DNA of 7,218 nucleotides, taken from positions 1 to 7,218 of the forward strand of contig CAMOYW010000043.1 in NCBI GenBank assembly GCA_946630405.1. Reading direction: 5' to 3'. Shown here one piece after another: positions 1 through 5,661 of this stretch (positions are counted from its first letter, which is position 1; each line of letters begins with the position of its first letter). This stretch comes from an uncultured Clostridia bacterium. Lineage in GTDB: Bacteria > Bacillota > Clostridia > Lachnospirales > CAG-274. The translations under genes and the position numbers were made by a program. The notes below the pieces were generated by a model that saw nothing but the letters and a program-made list of their open reading frames with translations, had not been told where the DNA came from and ran no database searches.

Positions 1-1
1 A

Positions 2-49
2 CTGAGGTTTGACGCAGTATGCGGTGACATTAGCCAAATATGCGAATGA
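2..49 (+). CDS. Possible C-terminal tail of an upstream gene (YraN/UPF0102-like?), 5' end outside window
   Basis: One + strand frame is open from the window edge to a TGA at 47-49 and reads LRFDAVCGDISQICE. This stretch is richer in GC than the AT-rich sequence that follows it, which fits coding DNA. The RFD-V pattern followed shortly by a hydrophobic-polar-I end resembles the last residues of YraN/UPF0102 endonuclease-like proteins (RFDVV...I.HI.NAF), but the usual NAF ending is missing. With only 15 residues the assignment is weak. The opposite strand is also open at the edge (ATG at 30 to 28), but that start has no Shine-Dalgarno site, so I prefer the + strand reading. Confidence 0.3.
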   Translation: MRFDAVCGDISQICE

Positions 50-72
50 TTAATTGATCAGCGGTTTCTTAA

Positions 73-102
73 GTAAACACCTTTTTTAAAATCGGTGTTT
101 AC
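73..102. repeat. Perfect 9-bp inverted repeat (hairpin)
   Basis: GTAAACACC at 73-81 is the exact reverse complement of GGTGTTTAC at 94-102, with a 12-nt loop rich in T and A. Neither side is followed by a run of T in the transcript sense, so it does not qualify as a standard intrinsic terminator. It sits 24 nt after the possible upstream stop codon on the + strand. It also lies in the leader of any transcript made from the minus-strand promoter at 136-164. It could be a weak terminator, a leader hairpin or a protein-binding site. Confidence 0.55.
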
Positions 103-135
103 CAGCATCATCTGAAAACAGTTTTTTACACATTC

Positions 136-164
136 AATATACCATTTCAATTATATTTTGTCAA
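136..164 (-). promoter_or_regulatory. Predicted sigma-A promoter pointing left
   Basis: On the minus strand, TTGACA (positions 164-159) is followed by a 17-nt spacer and TATATT (141-136), giving a perfect -35 and a 5/6 match to the -10. Transcription would start near 129 and run left, through the hairpin at 102-73 and out of the window. No convincing minus-strand gene start is visible before the edge, so the target is unknown. It is back-to-back with the trkA promoter, the two -35 boxes being about 53 nt apart. Confidence 0.5.
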
Positions 165-217
165 CAACACTCATTGTGAAATGAAGTGGTATTGTCTTTT
201 TATTGTGATATTTGCAC

Positions 218-246
218 TTGAAATATACCCTTAAATTCTATATAAT
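218..246 (+). promoter_or_regulatory. Predicted sigma-A promoter of the trkA-trkH-yhaM-rlmD operon
   Basis: TTGAAA (218-223, 5/6 to consensus), a 17-nt spacer and a perfect TATAAT (241-246) lie 46 nt before the trkA start codon. Transcription would begin near 253, leaving a leader of about 40 nt. That is too short for a riboswitch such as the c-di-AMP (ydaO) class sometimes found before potassium transport genes. No other strong promoter is seen inside the four-gene run, so this one probably serves all of it. Confidence 0.75.
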
Positions 247-292
247 GTTATTGTAGATCGTGAAATTTTATTGATTCGAAAGAAGAAGATTT

Positions 293-1663
293 ATGAATAT
301 TGTAATTGCAGGGTGCGGAAATGTTGGTTATAATCTTGCCGAAATTCTCCGAAATGAGAACCATGAGGTAACTTTGATAGATACGGATTCCGAACGCCTG
401 AAATATGTGGTAGATACGCTTGATGTGCGAGGCGTGGCGGATGATGTTGCTAAGTATGAGGTGCTCGCGGATGCGGGCGTTTCAAAGGCGGATATTTTCA
501 TTGCCGTTACCAATCAAGATGAGGTTAATATGCTCGGTTGCCTTATGGCAACATCATTGGGCAAATGTAAAACCATAGCGAGGGTCAGAAGCCCGATACA
601 TTATGGGAATATGTGGCATATAAAGGATAAACTCGGTCTGTCCATGTATGTCAATCCCGAAATGGAAGCCGCAAGGGAAATGGAAAGACTTATACAGTTG
701 CCCTCGGCACTTGATATTGATGTATTCAGAAAGAGTAATGTCAATGTAATAAGCTTTAAATTGCCCGAAAAATCCTTTCTTGTAAATATGCAAATAAAGG
801 ATATTAAGCCGAAACTCGGAGCGGAGGCGCTTGTCGCCATTGTGGAGCGAGGGGATGAAATAGTAATTCCCAACGGTACTTTTTCTCTAAAGGCGAACGA
901 TGTAGTATCTGTGGTGCTTCCGATCAGAAATCTCGATGCCGTAATGAAGACCATAGGGCTTGAAAAAAACAGGATAAAGAGCGTAATGGTCGCCGGAGGC
1001 GGAAGGATAGCCTTTTATCTTGTGAATCTTTTGCTCAAGTCAAAATCGGGCATGGATATAAAGATAATCGAGAAGGACTTTGCACGGTGTGAGCATCTTA
1101 GCGAGCTTTTGCCGGGTGCAAAGATAATCCACGGCAATCTTACAAATAAAGAACTTTTACTTGAAGAAGGCATACAAAATACGGATGCCTTTGTAAGTGT
1201 GTCCGAAAATGACGAGGAAAACATTATGCTTTCCCTATATGCCAAGAAACTGTCAAAGGCAAAAGTAATTACAAAAATTAAAAATGCAACCTTTGAAGAG
1301 ATAATAGACGATTTGGACGTAGGCAGTGTTGTCGAGCCCAAAAAGATAGTTGCTGAAAGTATAGTAAGCTATGTCAGAGGTTTGAAAGGAACAAAGGGCA
1401 ACAATATAGAAACTCTTTATAAGCTCAAAGACGAAAAGGTCGAGGCGATAGAATTTGCCGTAACAAGTGAAATAAAGGGACTTGTGGGGGTCAAACTTTC
1501 TCATGCAAAGCTTAAGGAAAACATACTTATATGTTCGATATACAGAGGGAATAAGACATTTATACCCGGAGGCAACGATATTATAGAACTTGGAGACCGT
1601 GTCATAGTTGTGGCAAAGGCTCATAATTTGATGAATTTGAAGGAAATTTTAAATGAATCGTAA
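293..1663 (+). CDS. trkA: Trk potassium uptake regulatory subunit TrkA (two RCK domains)
   Basis: This is the cytoplasmic NAD(H)-binding ring subunit that gates the TrkH potassium channel in the membrane. The 456-residue length and duplicated layout are those of full-length TrkA, not the single-RCK KtrA (about 220 aa). RCK-N 1 opens with the Rossmann motif GCGNVG (7-12) and an acidic residue at the end of beta-2 (D30). A first TrkA_C domain spans about 140-222. RCK-N 2 starts with GGGRIA (235-240) and E260, and a second TrkA_C domain covers about 370-450. TrkA_C domains in some Firmicutes bind c-di-AMP (known for related proteins, not shown here). The ATG at 293 is preceded by a modest purine-rich site, AGAAGAAG (281-288). 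The 3' end overlaps trkH by 11 bp, suggesting coupled translation of the two subunits. Confidence 0.95.
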   Translation: MNIVIAGCGNVGYNLAEILRNENHEVTLIDTDSERLKYVVDTLDVRGVADDVAKYEVLADAGVSKADIFIAVTNQDEVNMLGCLMATSLGKCKTIARVRSPIHYGNMWHIKDKLGLSMYVNPEMEAAREMERLIQLPSALDIDVFRKSNVNVISFKLPEKSFLVNMQIKDIKPKLGAEALVAIVERGDEIVIPNGTFSLKANDVVSVVLPIRNLDAVMKTIGLEKNRIKSVMVAGGGRIAFYLVNLLLKSKSGMDIKIIEKDFARCEHLSELLPGAKIIHGNLTNKELLLEEGIQNTDAFVSVSENDEENIMLSLYAKKLSKAKVITKIKNATFEEIIDDLDVGSVVEPKKIVAESIVSYVRGLKGTKGNNIETLYKLKDEKVEAIEFAVTSEIKGLVGVKLSHAKLKENILICSIYRGNKTFIPGGNDIIELGDRVIVVAKAHNLMNLKEILNES

Positions 1664-3095
1664 AATGATTTTATATATTGTGGGTATGGTGCTCAGGATA
1701 GAAGCGGGACTTATGCTTTTGCCTGCAATTGTTTCTTACATATACAAAGAGAACACCTTTCCCATATTTTTCGGCTGTGCCGTCGTTGCCTTTATGATTG
1801 GCATTGCGATGAGCTTTAAACTTCCTAAAAATACTTCTTTTTACGCAAGAGAGGGCTTTGTGACGGTTGCTTTAAGCTGGATAATTCTTTCGGTGGTGGG
1901 GGCCGTACCCTTTATAATAAGCGGAGAGATCGCCGACCCCATAGATGCGCTTTTTGAGATAGTTTCGGGATTTACCACCACGGGTGCAAGCATATTGATA
2001 AATGTTGAAGATATGTCGAAGGCTATGCTGTTTTGGCGCAGTTTTTCCCATTGGATAGGCGGTATGGGTATATTGGTGTTTTTTCTTGCGCTTTTCCCTA
2101 CGGCAAGCGGAAGAAATATATATCTTATCCGTGCCGAGAGTACGGGTCCCGAGGTGGGCAAGTTTGTGCCTAAGCTTAAAGAAACAGCCACTTATTTGTA
2201 TGCAATATATTTCGGGCTTTCCGTGTTGATGTTTATACTGCTGTTACTTGGCGGTATGCCCGTATTCGACGCACTTTGCGATGTGTTCGGGTCAGCGGGT
2301 ACGGGAGGATTCGGCATAAAAGCGGACTCCATGGCAGGCTATTCACCGTATATTCAAATGGTCACCGCTGTATTTATGCTACTTTTCGGTGTTAATTTTA
2401 CCTTTTTTTATTTCATAGTTTCAAAAAGGATACTTTCTGCACTTGGAATGGAAGAGGTTAGGTGGTATTTTATCATATTCATATTTGCCGCCACAGTTAT
2501 AACCTGCAATTTAAATGCCACATTCGGCACGTCGCCCAAAAATCTGCAGGATGCGGTATTTCAAGTATCTTCCATTATGACGAGTACGGGATATTCCACA
2601 GTTGATTTTGACAAATGGCCCGAAATATCAAAATTTGTGCTTTGCTTTATCATGTTCACGGGTGCTTGCTCGGGAAGTACGGGAGGCGGTATAAAGGTTG
2701 CAAGGTTCGTTATATGGTTTAAACAGATAGGCAAGCAATTAAGCCTTTTGATACATCCGAGAAGAGTTAAGGTGCTTCGTATGGATGGCAAGAAAATAGA
2801 GCACGACACCATAAGGATAGTCAACTGCTATTTTGCAATATATTTCCTGATATTTACGTTGTCATTTTTCATAATATGTATAGATAATTTTGATCTTACG
2901 TCAAGTTTTACGGCGGTATCGGCAACGTTCAACAATATAGGTCCGGGGCTTGGAGTATGCGGTCCCGCAAGGAATTTTGCAAGCTTTTCTTACGTATCAA
3001 AACTTGTGTTGATATTTGATATGCTTGCCGGAAGGCTTGAAATATTCCCGATGGTTCTGTTGTTTGCACCGGGCACATGGAAAAGAAACGGATAG
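1653..3095 (+). CDS. trkH: Trk potassium uptake channel subunit TrkH
   Basis: This is an integral membrane potassium channel/transporter subunit of the TrkH/KtrB superfamily, built from four M1-P-M2 repeats. The four filter loops are visible: GFTTTG (106-111), SAGTGGF (214-220), TSTGYS (310-315) and NNIGPGLG (427-434). SHWIGGMG (132-139) after the first pore and GACSGSTGGGIK (337-348) after the third are TrkH hallmarks; the latter region contributes to the intramembrane gate in the family. The 480-residue length and the ending AGRLEIFPMVLLF...W are complete for the family. The start at 1653 lies inside the trkA stop region and has AAGGA (1640-1644) 8 nt upstream, which favours it over the in-frame ATG at 1665. 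Its partner TrkA is immediately upstream, so the pair should form a full Trk system. TrkH rather than KtrB is preferred because of the two-RCK partner. Confidence 0.95.
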   Translation: MNRKMILYIVGMVLRIEAGLMLLPAIVSYIYKENTFPIFFGCAVVAFMIGIAMSFKLPKNTSFYAREGFVTVALSWIILSVVGAVPFIISGEIADPIDALFEIVSGFTTTGASILINVEDMSKAMLFWRSFSHWIGGMGILVFFLALFPTASGRNIYLIRAESTGPEVGKFVPKLKETATYLYAIYFGLSVLMFILLLLGGMPVFDALCDVFGSAGTGGFGIKADSMAGYSPYIQMVTAVFMLLFGVNFTFFYFIVSKRILSALGMEEVRWYFIIFIFAATVITCNLNATFGTSPKNLQDAVFQVSSIMTSTGYSTVDFDKWPEISKFVLCFIMFTGACSGSTGGGIKVARFVIWFKQIGKQLSLLIHPRRVKVLRMDGKKIEHDTIRIVNCYFAIYFLIFTLSFFIICIDNFDLTSSFTAVSATFNNIGPGLGVCGPARNFASFSYVSKLVLIFDMLAGRLEIFPMVLLFAPGTWKRNG

Positions 3096-3104
3096 GAGTA
3101 GTAA

Positions 3105-4046
3105 ATGAGATATATAAAAGAACTTAGAGACGGAGATAATATAATAGAGTTTTACCTGTGTAAGCAAAAGCAACAGCTGCAAGGCAAAACGGGAAAGAGC
3201 TATCTTTCACTTACATTGCTTGACAAGACGGGCACCGCCAACGGCAAGGTTTGGGATCTCAACAACAAGATACAAAGCTTTGAGGAAGGCGATTTCATTA
3301 AAATAGCCGCCGTTGTTCAAACCTATAACAACGAGTTGCAGTTAAACATCAAGCAGATAAGAAAGGCGAACGAGGGAGAATATGACGATGCGGATTATAT
3401 CCCCGCAACCGACAAGGATATAAATTCCATGTATCAAAAACTGCTTGACTATATAGCAAGTATTGAAAACGCCTATATAAAGGAATTGCTTACAAATGTT
3501 TTCGTGAATAACGAGAAGATAGCGGAAAGGTTTAAAAAGCATTCTGCCGCAAAGTCTATGCACCATAATTACCTCGGAGGACTTATAGAGCATACGCTTT
3601 CGGTTACGGAAATATGCGATTTTTATTCAAAGCATTATGAGAACGTAAACAGAGATCTGCTTGTTTCCTGCGCTCTTTTGCATGACGTTTGTAAAATCAA
3701 GGAACTTACGGACTTTCCTCGTGTCGATTATACGGATGCGGGTGAGCTGATAGGTCATATCGTAATGGGTTCGGAGCTTATAGAGCGTGAAGCATCCCGC
3801 ATAAAGGACTTCCCGAGAGATATAAAGGTAATGATGAAGCACTGTATTCTTGCCCACCATGGTGAGTACGAGTACGGTTCCCCGAAGCTTCCCAAGCTTT
3901 TGGAAGCGTTTTTGCTTCACTGTGCTGATGATACGGATGCAAAGGCTAAAATGTTTACCGATTCGCTTAACAACAGTGACAGTTCGGTAAAATGGACGGA
4001 ATATAACAGGGTTCTTTCGACAAAAATAAGAAGGTCAAATTTTTAA
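3105..4046 (+). CDS. yhaM: YhaM-like 3'-5' exoribonuclease (OB-fold plus HD domain)
   Basis: The protein (313 aa) has the length and domain order of the YhaM/CBF1 family, cytoplasmic 3'-5' exoribonucleases that trim RNA ends in Firmicutes and can also degrade single-stranded DNA. An OB-fold nucleic-acid-binding domain covers about 12-86 (YLSLTLLDKTGTANGKVWD at 33-51). A linker follows, then an HD phosphohydrolase domain at about 150-280. Candidate metal ligands are H163 (GGLIEHT), H193-D194 (LLHD), H218 (GH), H251-H252 (AHHG) and D275 (HCADD). The ATG at 3105 has TAGGAG (3093-3098) 6 nt upstream, and this site overlaps the trkH stop codon. The stop codon overlaps the rlmD start by one base. 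The family call is firm; the symbol is by homology with Bacillus YhaM, and the exact substrate here is inferred. Confidence 0.88.
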   Translation: MRYIKELRDGDNIIEFYLCKQKQQLQGKTGKSYLSLTLLDKTGTANGKVWDLNNKIQSFEEGDFIKIAAVVQTYNNELQLNIKQIRKANEGEYDDADYIPATDKDINSMYQKLLDYIASIENAYIKELLTNVFVNNEKIAERFKKHSAAKSMHHNYLGGLIEHTLSVTEICDFYSKHYENVNRDLLVSCALLHDVCKIKELTDFPRVDYTDAGELIGHIVMGSELIEREASRIKDFPRDIKVMMKHCILAHHGEYEYGSPKLPKLLEAFLLHCADDTDAKAKMFTDSLNNSDSSVKWTEYNRVLSTKIRRSNF

Positions 4047-5401
4047 TGCCTATGCTTCAAAAAAATCAACGGATGATCTTGAGCATTGACTCTCTCGGAG
4101 TGAACGGGGAGGGCGTTGCCAAGGTTGAAGGCTTTCCCGTGTTTGTAAAGGGTGCTTTGCAGGGGGAAAGATGTGAATGTGTTATAACTAAAGTTTGCAA
4201 GAGCTTTGCGTATGCAAGGCTTCTTGTTGTGCTTGAAAGATCTGCAAAAAGATGCGAGCCGAGATGCACGGTGTCGGGCAAATGCGGAGGGTGTGTGCTT
4301 CAGCACCTTGAATACGGCGCACAACTTGAATATAAAAGAGAAAAGGTAAGGCAAAATCTTATAAGGATAGGACACCTTGAAGAATCTTCATTTGAGGTAA
4401 TGCCGACGGTAGGGATGGATGAGCCGTATTTTTACAGAAATAAGGCACAGTATCCCGTTGGGGAAGGCAAAGACGGTATTGAGATAGGGTTTTATGCCGT
4501 TAACAGCCATAGAATAGTCGAAAGTGATATATGCTGTATCGGATCGAAAAAGAACACAGATATTATAAAAAGATTCAGAGCGTTTATGCTAAAGTACGGT
4601 ATATCAGCATACAATGAAGAAACGGGCAAAGGCTGTATTCGTCATCTTCTCATCAGAGAAAGCTCTCTTGATTTTGAGATCATGCTTTGCCCCGTTATAA
4701 ACGGTAAAAATTTTAAGTACAAGGCAGAACTTGCCGAAGAATTTAAAGATATAAAGTCGATATATGTTAATTATAATACCGCACGCACAAATGTCATACT
4801 TGGAGATAGGATAGAGGCAATAAAAGGTGAAAATGAATTTACGGACAAAATAGGTGAGCTTAAATTCCGAATTTCGCCTTTTTCCTTTTTTCAGGTAAAT
4901 CCCATTCAAACCGAAAAGCTCTACAATATTGCACTTTCCTTTGCAGAGTTAAACAAAACGCAAACCGTGGTGGATGCTTATTGCGGAATAGGAACTATTT
5001 CTCTTTTTATAGCGAAAAAAGCAAAAGAGGTGCACGGAATCGAGATAGTGCCGCAGGCGATAGATGATGCAAACTACAATAAAAAACTGAATAAAATAGA
5101 AAATGCTACCTTCTACTGCGGAAGATCCGAAACAATAGTGCCGAAACTATGCCAAACTTCAAGACCCGATGTGATCTTTGTCGATCCTCCTCGAAAGGGG
5201 TGCGACAAAGCGCTTTTAGATACGATAATAAATACCGGGATCGAAAAAACGGTTTATATTTCCTGCGATAGCAGTACACTTGCAAGAGATGTGGCATACC
5301 TTACGCAAAACGGATACAAAGTGGAAAAAGTTGTCCCCGTAGATATGTTCCCACATACGGGACATGTGGAGACGGTAGTATTGATGTCAAGGAAAGGCTA
5401 A
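4046..5401 (+). CDS. rlmD: 23S rRNA (uracil-C5)-methyltransferase, RlmD/RumA family
   Basis: This SAM-dependent enzyme of the TrmA/RumA class methylates C5 of a uracil in 23S rRNA (U1939 in E. coli numbering; some Gram-positive members, RlmCD, also modify U747). A TRAM-type RNA-binding domain covers about 7-62. An iron-sulfur cluster motif follows: C74-x5-C80-x2-C83 with a fourth ligand at C163 or C164. The methyltransferase core has the SAM loop DAYCGIGT (310-317), DPPRKG (380-385), the catalytic cysteine C407 in ISCDSSTLARD, and the likely base E442 in GHVETVV. Its 451 residues are full length. The start at 4046 forms a TAATG overlap with the previous stop, with a moderate AGAAGG site about 11 nt upstream; an in-frame ATG at 4052 is less likely. 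Whether U1939 alone or also U747 is the target cannot be read from sequence by eye. Leucine is mostly CTT (7 of 10 in the first 100 codons), unlike the gene downstream. Confidence 0.93.
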   Translation: MPMLQKNQRMILSIDSLGVNGEGVAKVEGFPVFVKGALQGERCECVITKVCKSFAYARLLVVLERSAKRCEPRCTVSGKCGGCVLQHLEYGAQLEYKREKVRQNLIRIGHLEESSFEVMPTVGMDEPYFYRNKAQYPVGEGKDGIEIGFYAVNSHRIVESDICCIGSKKNTDIIKRFRAFMLKYGISAYNEETGKGCIRHLLIRESSLDFEIMLCPVINGKNFKYKAELAEEFKDIKSIYVNYNTARTNVILGDRIEAIKGENEFTDKIGELKFRISPFSFFQVNPIQTEKLYNIALSFAELNKTQTVVDAYCGIGTISLFIAKKAKEVHGIEIVPQAIDDANYNKKLNKIENATFYCGRSETIVPKLCQTSRPDVIFVDPPRKGCDKALLDTIINTGIEKTVYISCDSSTLARDVAYLTQNGYKVEKVVPVDMFPHTGHVETVVLMSRKG

Positions 5402-5452
5402 AAAGGCTTGAAATAAGGACATTTCATAGATTATCCTAAGTGTCTGTTAGCT

Positions 5453-5465
5453 AATCCGGCAACTC
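5453..5465 (+). repeat. 13-nt direct repeat, copy 1
   Basis: AATCCGGCAACTC here is identical to the sequence at 5595-5607, 142 nt further on. The flanks CTAATCC (copy 1) and CAAATCC (copy 2) differ only slightly. This copy is also part of GTTAGCTAATCC (5446-5457), which is an 11/12 inverted match to GGATTAGATAAC at 5521-5532. Confidence 0.6.
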
Positions 5466-5493
5466 AACTTATTTGTTTTGGTTTTATGGAAAT

Positions 5494-5531
5494 TTATCTA
5501 AGAGGTCAGGTTTTGACCTCGGATTAGATAA
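5494..5531. repeat. Interrupted palindrome, 8 + 7 bp stems
   Basis: The inner arms GAGGTCA (5502-5508) and TGACCTC (5514-5520) are perfect complements around a 5-nt loop. The outer arms TTATCTAA (5494-5501) and TTAGATAA (5524-5531) are also perfect and continue the stem, with a 3-nt bulge (GGA, 5521-5523) on the right side only. The structure totals 15 bp. It lacks a following T-run, so it is not a standard terminator of the upstream operon. A dyad operator, a folded RNA leader or a recombination-related site are possible readings. Confidence 0.65.
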
Positions 5532-5544
5532 CGTAAATTTAGTT

Positions 5545-5562
5545 AGTGGATTAGATGTCGGG
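5545..5562 (+). repeat. 18-nt direct repeat, copy 1
   Basis: AGTGGATTAGATGTCGGG matches 5630-5647 at 17 of 18 positions (T to A at the seventh base). The two copies are 85 nt apart. Its GGATTAGAT core also occurs at 5521-5529 in the right arm of the palindrome. Confidence 0.65.
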
Positions 5563-5594
5563 CATTTTTGAGCAAGAGCTGAAAACTGGCAACA

Positions 5595-5607
5595 AATCCG
5601 GCAACTC
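5595..5607 (+). repeat. 13-nt direct repeat, copy 2
   Basis: This AATCCGGCAACTC is an exact copy of 5453-5465. Within it, GGCAAC (5600-5605) repeats the GGCAAC at 5588-5593 with a 12-nt period, so this side has a small local array. Confidence 0.6.
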
Positions 5608-5629
5608 GATAGTAAAGGCATTTTCGGGC

Positions 5630-5647
5630 AGTGGAATAGATGTCGGG
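5630..5647 (+). repeat. 18-nt direct repeat, copy 2, abutting the ribosome binding site
   Basis: AGTGGAATAGATGTCGGG is a 17/18 copy of 5545-5562. Its last bases run into the Shine-Dalgarno site of the YaaC-like gene (GGAGGTGA, 5646-5653), so anything that binds this repeat as DNA or RNA could affect that gene's expression. Confidence 0.65.
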
Positions 5648-5653
5648 AGGTGA
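5646..5653 (+). promoter_or_regulatory. Ribosome binding site that decides the start of the YaaC-like gene
   Basis: GGAGGTGA is a near-perfect Shine-Dalgarno sequence ending 8 nt before the ATG at 5662. The longer reading frame could start at the GTG at 5650-5652, but that codon lies inside this site and has no separate ribosome binding site of its own. The ATG at 5662 is therefore the better start. Confidence 0.8.
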
Positions 5654-5661
5654 AGACAGAA

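Larger units (their letters stand above)
5402..5661. other. Non-coding junction between the core operon and the YaaC-like gene
   Basis: These 260 bases carry no credible gene. They hold an interrupted palindrome (5494-5531), a 13-nt direct repeat pair (5453-5465 and 5595-5607), an 18-nt direct repeat pair (5545-5562 and 5630-5647), extra GGCAAC copies (5588-5593, 5600-5605) and a repeated GGCATTTT (5561-5568 and 5617-5624). No intrinsic terminator with a T-run follows rlmD, and no strong promoter is seen for the next gene; TTGACC at 5513-5518 with TAAATT at 5534-5539 has only a 15-nt spacer. Codon style changes across this segment, so it may mark the border of acquired DNA. Confidence 0.6.

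Noticed and set aside
1..30. Minus-strand gene starting with ATG at 30 and leaving the window
   Set aside because: There is no Shine-Dalgarno before it and only ten codons are visible; the + strand frame ending at 49 is at least as likely.
247..292. c-di-AMP (ydaO) riboswitch before trkA
   Set aside because: The predicted leader is about 40 nt, far too short for that class, and no matching structure is seen.
1253..1624. Minus-strand open frame of 123 codons inside trkA
   Set aside because: It is a shadow of trkA, which has clear two-RCK domain structure over the same bases.
5402..5520. Intrinsic terminator after rlmD
   Set aside because: The only good hairpin (5502-5520) is followed by GGATTAG, not a T-run.
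5446..5647. CRISPR array
   Set aside because: Repeats are short, only two copies each, of two different families and with unequal spacing (142 and 85 nt); no cas gene is present.
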